In this document: positions 56,940 through 64,000 of the stretch, in pieces
Position numbering within the stretch: position 1 is the stretch's first letter
Layout: each line of letters opens with the position of its first letter
Position numbers and translations under genes: made by a program
The notes under the pieces: model-generated
Told to the model about the DNA's origin: nothing
Databases searched by the model: none
What the model saw: the letters and a program-made list of their open reading frames with translations, nothing else
Source: Albula goreensis
Lineage: Eukaryota; Chordata; Actinopteri; Albuliformes; Albulidae
Assembly (NCBI GenBank): GCA_022829145.1
Contig: CM040758.1
Span: 22,369,575-22,433,574, forward strand
Length of the DNA: 64,000 bases
Reading direction: 5' to 3'

Positions 56940-59120
56940 ACATAACGGCTAATCTGGCCCAATACAGCACAGCACCAGTGTAGGAGTATCTCAAAGGATA
57001 CCTGCAGGTCACAAAAATGGTTTACCTTATGGTTCACTTCAGATAAACAGTGAATGTAGCTCTTTTGGATGAGTGTTAGTTTACTTCAAGTGCTGATAAG
57101 TATTTGACACAATACTAAACTGGTCTTACTATTGGCATGATATGATTTTCCTTATAAGATTGATTTGATGGCACCATTAAGCCCAACCCAATTTTCCCAA
57201 GGATATATAATAATGAAATAATTACTCGGAGAAACAGCAGATCAGAAAAGTGCATCCCTCTGAAAGGTGGCCATTCTCTGGAACATGATTGGTAGTTTAC
57301 TTCTACCTATCAACTATCACATAATTGTTTGGAGATTTATATCTATGTCGGTCTCTATATTAGCTTTTTGCTAATAAAGGCACACTAATAAAAGAAGGCC
57401 ACAGTGGACCAACTGACCCACAACATATTAATATTATAATGTATTTATAAACGGCTTTATAGGGACATGTACTACATTGTACAAGCTTCTGCGCCATTTA
57501 GGAACTACAAACAACATGGGAACAATGGAACAGAAATACTATCATCTTTAAGATTAAGAACACAAGTTTTGACATTCTTACACAAATATTACACCCAAAC
57601 ACATTTTAAACATGGAAGTGTGTTTAAGGTTTGCAAATGAATTTTGAATATAGGACAAAACATAGCCCATTTTCAAATGTGTACCCATTTGTTTAATATG
57701 TATTTAGCAGATCATCATTGAACCAGTTTCTTTCAGAGTTTTTCACCTAGATAATAAAATAAAATGCAGTACATACTCTGTATTTTAAAACTTGATTAAA
57801 AATATGCATCTACATTAGTCTTTGATTTCATCGCTTTGAGGTAGGCTGTTGCACAGTAAGTTCCTGGCTTCTTTAAAACAAATATTGCAGGAGAAATGGC
57901 ACTGATAGGATGAGATATGAGAGAAAAGCCATTGCAGGAAACTGCTGTTACTATTTTTATTCATTTAAATGTGCCCTATGGCAGCTGGCTCTGTTCTAAC
58001 TGCACCAGCTGGATGGTCTTCATAGCTCTGCCAAACAGATGATTTGACCTTTGAATACTGGACGTAGTTAAGTCCTGAGGAACAAACAAACTACGCTCTA
58101 CCTTTCTTAGCATCATACAGAGAGCATGTTTACTGCTAAAGGAATGACCTTGATGTACAGCATGTAAACTACCCGAATAATGAGCAAAGTTATCATCAGC
58201 TGCTTATTGCAAAGTGCCATGCATTGGAAAGTGCCGTGTATTTTCCAAACCCAAAATGCAGTTCCTTAGCCAGTTCAGAGTACTTTCAACACCATGTGGA
58301 TGTTAAGCCTCCACGCGGACAGTCATTTTGACTGGCTGACGTACAACCCATCTGACCATGTAAAGCACAGATTGCAGAGTGTTCTAAGGGCCATCCAAAT
58401 TAAGCAGCATATTAATCTGCTGCCTCTTCAAAACGTGTCAAGTGTCTCATGTCCCATTTATATAATTCAATCACTGTGGCCCTAAATGCAAGACACTACT
58501 TATCTTTCAATCTCCATATATTCAGCCACTGTATTACTGCATGCTGAGTTAAGCATCCAGTAACTTTTAAAAAAAAAAAAAAAACATTAGTCTGGTGACA
58601 GATTCATACTTTGAAATAATCACGAGTCCCACCAAACACACTGGCTGCATTGTTTTTTCAGACTGAGTAGCTTAGTAAACCTACAATGTGCCTGGTTAGT
58701 TGGAAATGCGGGTTGTAAAATTTTAATGAATGCTTACAGTTTTCTTGAGGACGACGTGGCCCAGTGTCGGCTACAGTAAACACATTTGTTTCTGTATCAG
58801 TTGGCAGCCTCATATGCTTGCAAGGCAAAATCAAAGTCTTTGCTGAAATGCTAGCCATTAATAAACATCTTAAGCTGGGTGAATGGTGATTCACTCCACA
58901 CACAAGATCATTATGGGATGAAAAATGTTGCCATTAAAACAAGACAAAGTATAACCTCTGGTTACATTCTCAGTGGTTTGTTTGGAAAGTTATAAAAATG
59001 GAAATATTAATGGGGAATTAGAATAAAAGAAATCACTTCAGTTCTCAAAAGAAGAGAACCAAACTGTGACAACTCTGAGAATTATGCTCTGAGAATAAAT
59101 TAACATTTCACTTGAACCCT
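56940..59120. other. AT-rich unique sequence
   Basis: 2.2 kb without a recognisable gene. Poly(A) at about 58569-58584. Confidence 0.5.
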
Positions 59121-59121
59121 C

Positions 59122-59290
59122 CATCATAAGTGTCATATGCCAAGGCAGATATCATTGGCTGCCATGAGTTCTCACAGTGGTTTATGACCAATACGATGAC
59201 AGTGTCATGTCATAATTACCAGTAAGTCATGACAGCTGCGATAACATTTGATGACATGATACCTCAAGTCATATGCAAGAAAAAAAAAAT
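59122..59290. repeat. TGTCA/TGACA-rich repeat, MITE-like
   Basis: TGTCAT and ATGACA words recur at least six times in both orientations (for example GATGACAGTGTCATGTCATA near 59196 and AGTCATGACAGCTG near 59226), and GTCATATGC recurs near both ends. The pattern resembles short palindromic elements of fish genomes. The ends and family are not defined. Confidence 0.4.
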
Positions 59291-59294
59291 GACA

Positions 59295-59545
59295 ATGTGA
59301 TATAAGGTCAAAGACTATAGCAGTTTACATTAAGGTGTGTAGAAGGCTGCAGACAAACTTAGTGGTGATGTCATAGAGGACGACCCTCAAGAGAGAACAC
59401 TGCAGGTTTCCACTCGATGTCTCAGTGCAGTTGATTAACAGGGGAAGTGCATTCATAGATTCTCTAATGAAGATCTGACATTTGGGTAATTTACCCTGCT
59501 CCTCATTGGGTCTGAAATCTTCAGCCTCATCTCAAATTCCAAGCA
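59295..59545. other. Unique non-coding sequence
   Basis: No feature is recognised. Confidence 0.5.
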
Positions 59546-59802
59546 TATGCATGTGGCTTTGACCTGTGGAGTGTACATCCTGCCATATTCTGCCAGCGTA
59601 GCACGCGTTCTTCAAATAGCATGTTTTCATTTTGACAGCACAAGCTGCATTTCACAAGACAGCCCTCCAGTAATGAGACATTCTCAGCTGCCAGGAGCAA
59701 TCTCGCCAATCAATCTACTGTACCACTTACATTCCCACCAGTATTGTGTACAATATCTATTGATATCTGGGAGTACAATGCACATAGTCTTTTTTTCAGT
59801 TA

Positions 59803-59835
59803 TTAAAAAAATAATAATAACAATAATAATAACAC
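59803..59835 (+). repeat. (AAT)n microsatellite
   Basis: AAT/AAC trinucleotide tract preceded by a short poly(A). Confidence 0.9.
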
Positions 59836-60073
59836 TGAGGGAAAGGTCGGAACTGAAATATGCTAATACACTCCCTCCAAAGGAAATGGAAAAAAATGTA
59901 AATTGTAAATGTTATAAGACTAAAAGTAAAGGTCAGAGCAGAATCCTTGAACACCAATACATGAGTACTGCACTGACCGCTATGAATACTTCAGTTTCCT
60001 GTTTCTGTCTGTTTTTGGCTTGCTCAGCAAATTATCTCCTCACAACAGTAATCAACACTGTGTGGAAAGGGGC

Positions 60074-60107
60074 AGAGAGAGAAAGAGAGAAAGAGAGAGA
60101 GAGAGAG
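60074..60107 (+). repeat. (GA)n microsatellite
   Basis: Imperfect GA tract. Confidence 0.95.
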
Positions 60108-60234
60108 TATGTTCAGGGCAATGCCATCTGTCTTCCTCTCTCACCCCTGCAGCTCTGTTTTCTTGCTACACTGAAACCAGTAAATGTCACTTGCATAAAT
60201 AAAAAAGATGGATGTAAAGGTCAGTCTTAGGAAT

Positions 60235-61770
60235 TGTTTGGGTTCTCCTTCATTCAGCACAGCACTGAAGCACATCCAAACCCTATGGAAAAAAATGCAT
60301 TTATTCTCACCAGCTATGCTCTTTTAGCTAAATGGACATTCAATAAGCCTCGTCATGGAGATCTTTGAACTGAACTAGCAATTCACATCACTTTAGCATG
60401 GCCTAAAGCAACAGACAGCTAAAATATCAAGCATTGCTTTTCTTGGTCAAGTACCATTCCAAAATGTAATGAGTATATGGTCCAATAAATACATGCCTTG
60501 ATATATGATTGTTAGCAGTCTTCTTATTGCAGCAGCATTTCTTGAAACAGTTCAGTTCTGTAGTATCCAGACAAACAAACTGACATATACTTTATACTGA
60601 CATAAGACTATATAAATTTGACCAAGATGCTTTTAACATACCAATATGTCTGTTTGTAGACTGAAGAAATATTTGTTGCTGAGAAGTAAAGTAATTCACC
60701 AGAGTTCCTTATATTGAGAGGTCCACAACTGAGTGCTGAGACTCAGATGAAGAAAGCACTATTAAAAGAGCCTTAAATTTGATTGCTATGCCCGAAAGTT
60801 GAGGTTTCTTCAAAAAAGCTGTAAGCAAGTTTCCTTATAATTTGAATTTGGACTGACTTCAAGTATTTTTACAGTTGGGACTGTAATAATTTCAGTTTGA
60901 AAGTTTGCCTAACTTTGAATAACAAATTATGTAAAATGTCCTATTGTTTGCTCCTGCTGAAACAAGCTGTACTTTACATGTTATCCATGCTACTGTAGTT
61001 TATGCTGACATTGGATGGTAGAAATAGTCACACAAAAACATTGAACATAAACTCTACCAAAGCCAAAAGAAATGATTTTGCAATGTGTTGAATTCTAACT
61101 AGCTAGATTCCGCCCCCTGTAGCTAGCTATTATGCCATTCAGCTGTCAGAATGCATTTCACAGAATGACAAAGAGAATTGGGCTATATGTCTCCATTCTA
61201 CTAGAATTTTTTTTTTTTTTTTTGGCGGATTCTCCCAGCCATTGGAAAATAAAAATCCTCTGCGTGAAAGTTAGAAAAGATGTTGCTGTCATGGAAAGTC
61301 TCCACTCTCCTGTTTCTACTTTCAAGAGACCACTACTGACATGGATTCCTTGACTCCCCCTGTGTAAGAGGTAAACCCACATAGGCTGGATGTGTGCTGT
61401 GCAGCAAGACTATCAAATTTTATTTCCTTTTGTAAGTGGTGATGTATATCAAAATATCCATGATAGGCAGCTATAACTAACACAGCCCTGTCCTTCAAAT
61501 GTTCTTCCTGTACAGGTAGAATGAAAAATAATTCATTGAATGCAGTTACCAAGGCTTTATTTTACAATTGAAGGAATAAAACACGAGTATGCAGTTATTT
61601 AATGCCATGGCTGGAATGAGAAAAGTGTGGAATCTAAAGCTATGGACAAAGGGCACTTCACAGGTCCCTTCACTGACAGTCTGTGTACATTTATTCTTCT
61701 CATGCTTCCTTTATTCTTCAAATGCCTCACCAGTGTCATGACAACAATTTCACTTCCTGCTCCCTTCTGG
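60235..61770. other. AT-rich unique sequence
   Basis: No gene was seen. Poly(T) at about 61207-61223. A weak reverse-oriented CTCF-like word (ACAGGGGGCGGAA) lies at about 61109-61121. Confidence 0.5.
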
Positions 61771-61771
61771 C

Positions 61772-61778
61772 AGAGAGA

Positions 61779-61838
<60 letters not shown>
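61772..61838 (+). repeat. (TC)n microsatellite with short GA arm
   Basis: AGAGAGAG at 61772-61779 is followed by about 29 TC units. The short GA arm is the inverse of the TC tract, so a hairpin or triplex can form. Confidence 0.95.
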
Positions 61839-61839
<1 letters not shown>

Positions 61840-61841
<2 letters not shown>

Positions 61842-62700
61842 ATGCTACTCTATCCACATTTCTCATACAGTATGATTTTTTTTTTCAGATAAAATTCATA
61901 TTAATGCAGATCTGGGTACCTGCTGCCACCTTCTGTTTAATCAAGTAAAGTGAAATTCATTTCTTGAAACAAGTCATTTTATCATGCACTCATTCAAAAC
62001 CTACTATTAACAGGCAAATTATGTTTCGCTACTCTACCTCAGTCTCCATAGGTCATACAGAATACCCTTTACAGAAGGGTCAAAGATTAGCAGTCTGTCA
62101 TTCGGGCACTTACTGTATTTTTCCAGCTAAAGAAATGATGAGATTTGTTATAACAAAAACTTGCAGCCTGTGGATGTAAAGACTGGTCTAAGAGTTTAAC
62201 CACAGATCATCACAGTCGTATCCCTTTTCAATCACAAACATTTTAAGAAAATGCAATCTTAATAGAGGCAATCAATGCACATCTGAAGGTTTTTGAATGT
62301 AAGAGCCAACATTTCAATTAAATGGAAAATCTAGCATTTTAGTTATTGATGAATAAACCCAGTGCCATAAAACTATTTCAAAAATTTCAGCTTTGGCAAA
62401 AGAGTCATATTTAAATGTTCACTTCCAAGGGAACTATTTTCCAAGTTCAGAAATACCATCACAAAACAGTCACACAAAATAAAGAAATAAACAGGCAGTG
62501 CAAAAAGTAACCCAGAGGAGAAATTGTCCCAGGATGACATCAAGCAGGGAAGCCACAGGAAAGGTTACCATGAAAAAAGAATAAAACTTCAGAGCACGGG
62601 GGTAGTGTGCCATGTTTGTGTGACAGTCCCAGCATGCAGTGGGGTACTCTGTGTGCTGAAGTTGAAGTGAACGCAGAACTAGAAAAGTGTTTTTTTTATT
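61840..62700. other. AT-rich unique sequence
   Basis: No feature is recognised until the poly(T)-rich tract that forms the splice-acceptor-like sequence. Confidence 0.5.
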
Positions 62701-62715
62701 TTTTTGTTCTTTCAG

Positions 62716-62911
62716 ACAGGCGATGGGCTCCTTGGGCTCTGTGCTCTGCTGCGTGCTGATTTTGAGCGAGCGAGAGACTCAAGGACAGCGCTCAGGGTCT
62801 CTGCTACCTAAATGTCTCCCGGCAATGAGACGGGTGGCGAATTTCAGGCTTCCTTCCTTTGCTTCAATCCTCCGAGGTGCCAAATCACATCAGTTTCCTT
62901 TTCTTTTTTAA
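62716..62911 (+). CDS. Candidate exon with start codon, unidentified
   Basis: A long T-rich tract ends in GTTCTTTCAG at 62715, a textbook 3' splice site. Seven bases later an ATG (62723-62725) in a good context (G at +4) opens a 62-residue frame that begins MGSLGSVLCCVLILSE. Its start is hydrophobic, like a weak signal peptide, and the rest is basic. The frame stops at 62909-62911. Possible splice donors lie after it (GCAG|GTCACC near 62962 and GGAG|GTGAAG near 63016). Thus it may be a second exon, coding or not. I do not recognise the peptide. Confidence 0.22.
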
Positions 62912-63019
62912 AGCGCGATTTTGTTTTTCTGCGTGCGGTGGAGAGTGAGTTTCTGGGCTGCAGGTCACCACATGCCGCTGAATTCCCTCAGGGATGAGGG
63001 TCCTCTAGTAGGGAGGTGA

Positions 63020-63750
63020 AGCCTTTAGTTTTTAGTTCCAACCGGTACAAGTCAGAGGTTTGTTTTTCCCATTCCTTTGATCATCAAATTGTTTCACTGA
63101 GGTATGTTTTGCTCTTGTATCATCAAGCCAGCTGATGCTGAAATTAATCTCCCTGAAACACCTGAAGCCTCGTCTGAGAGAAAAATAATAAAAGAAGTGT
63201 GAAACTGACAGTGCTTGAAGCGTACAAAGCAAAAAAAAAAAAAAAAAAAACACAAACACAAGCACCAAAAATTCCAATGTCGTTATGGAGAAAATTAAAG
63301 TGTTTGAACATTACCAAGAGCGCTGTCTTCAAAAGACACATTTCAACATTTATATCTCAAAACATTTTCTTAGAAAGGTATATACTAGCCCAATTGTCAG
63401 ACTGCAAAATTGGGATTCAAACACAAATGTGTAATTTTCTAGTTTTATTGTTTAGATATTTGAAATGAATGCTGTCCATCTTCCTCAAACATATTGAGTC
63501 TAAACCAAAACCGACTAAACAGGAAAAAGAGCATGTGTGTTATGTGTTATATAACATCTGCCTATGACATATTGACTAGGTTAAGGTGTTACATCATTCT
63601 TATACAGTTTTATCAATGTTATTCAAATACATTAATGTTTAATAAATCATAACTGTCCCTCAACTTGAATTATGGAACTTGCAGGTGTAGAACCAATTTC
63701 TTTTTTTTTCTCCAAGTTCTTAAATGATGACAGCAAAAACTTTCTAAAAA
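63020..63750. other. AT-rich unique sequence
   Basis: Poly(A) at about 63230-63250. No feature is recognised. Confidence 0.5.
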
Positions 63751-63752
63751 CA

Positions 63753-63980
63753 TTAATGCAACATTAAGACTTCCTCTCGGTACAGTCCTGGTGAACCCAG
63801 AGGCAGCACACTCACGCCAGGGATGTAGTGACAGCCTCCAAGGGACAGAGGGTGCACTGGGAAAGAAACAGCACCTACCAGGGCATACACAGCATATACT
63901 GTAGGGAATATGATGCTATACCAAAGATCAGTGTAGTTTGTTCCATAGAAGCTCCAGCCCCTGCTGAAGCAGGTAAGGTA
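63753..63980. other. Exon-like segment, orientation uncertain
   Basis: On the forward strand, CTTCCTCTCGGTACAG ends at 63785 and AAGCAG|GTAAGG follows at 63972. They frame a 187-bp exon with excellent splice sites, but all three forward frames contain stops, so it would be a terminal or non-coding exon. On the reverse strand one frame is open throughout 63753-63980 (about 75 codons). It reads like a membrane protein, with NYTDLWYS followed by the hydrophobic stretch IIFPTVYAVYALVGA, and a pyrimidine-rich CCTTACCTGCTTCAG precedes it as an acceptor. I cannot decide between the strands or name the protein. Confidence 0.3.
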
Positions 63981-64000
63981 TTATGTATGGCAGTCGACAG

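Larger units (their letters stand above)
59547..60230 (+). other. 227-codon open frame crossing two microsatellites, probably spurious
   Basis: This is the longest non-CA open frame in the window. It crosses an AAT tract (about 59803-59835) and a GA tract (about 60074-60107), which give Ile- and Arg/Glu-rich runs. The remaining sequence is AT-rich with no domain, no promoter and no clear splice pair. I treat it as chance, with a small possibility of a lineage-specific gene or non-coding RNA exon. Confidence 0.12.

Overview
This window looks like non-coding vertebrate nuclear DNA, most probably from a ray-finned (teleost-type) fish. The signs are many very long (GT)n/(CA)n tracts, a tRNA-derived SINE head with a body of the kind common in fish, two decayed Tc1/mariner transposases, short palindromic MITE-like elements, AT-rich and CpG-poor background, and no compact gene array. 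I found no protein-coding gene that I can name. Nearly all open frames are chance frames or read through microsatellites. The species is not determinable by eye.

Layout. 1-13 kb: AT-rich unique sequence with a (GT)n tract at 2.1 kb, a conserved-looking block at 2.94-3.2 kb, a 170-bp inverted-repeat element at 4.9 kb and a GC-richer exon-like block ending in a strong splice donor at 6.07 kb. 13-20 kb: a hairpin MITE at 13.2 kb, a reverse-strand Tc1 remnant at 14.5-14.9 kb, a GC-richer block at 16.2-17.0 kb, a long degenerate CA region and a Z-DNA-prone tract at 19.2 kb. 20-37 kb: a tRNA-like SINE fragment (22 kb), the first copy of an unclassified 262-bp repeat (26.4 kb), a strong CTCF-like motif (27.75 kb), a cluster of long microsatellites (27.8-33.8 kb) around a SINE (31.1 kb), and a forward-strand Tc1 transposase pseudogene (35.5-36.16 kb). 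37-64 kb: AT-rich sequence with scattered GC-richer islands, a very short CpG-dense block at 50.5 kb that could be a reverse-strand first exon, the second copy of the 262-bp repeat in inverted orientation (56.7-56.9 kb), a TGTCA/TGACA-rich repeat (59.1 kb), and two exon-like segments at the right edge (62.7 kb and 63.8-63.97 kb).

The most striking signal is the pair of 262-bp repeats at 26386-26647 (+) and 56675-56936 (-). They align without a gap and differ at only three positions. Each carries a near-consensus RE1/NRSE (REST-binding) motif at its 5' end, and a second RE1-like site with a one-base-shorter spacer 54 bp further in. This is consistent with a recently active or recently duplicated repeat that disperses silencer sites. 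The window as a whole could be a regulatory landscape or large intron: gene-poor, with many islands that resemble conserved non-coding elements and candidate CTCF, RFX and octamer motifs. That reading is inference, because conservation cannot be measured from one sequence.
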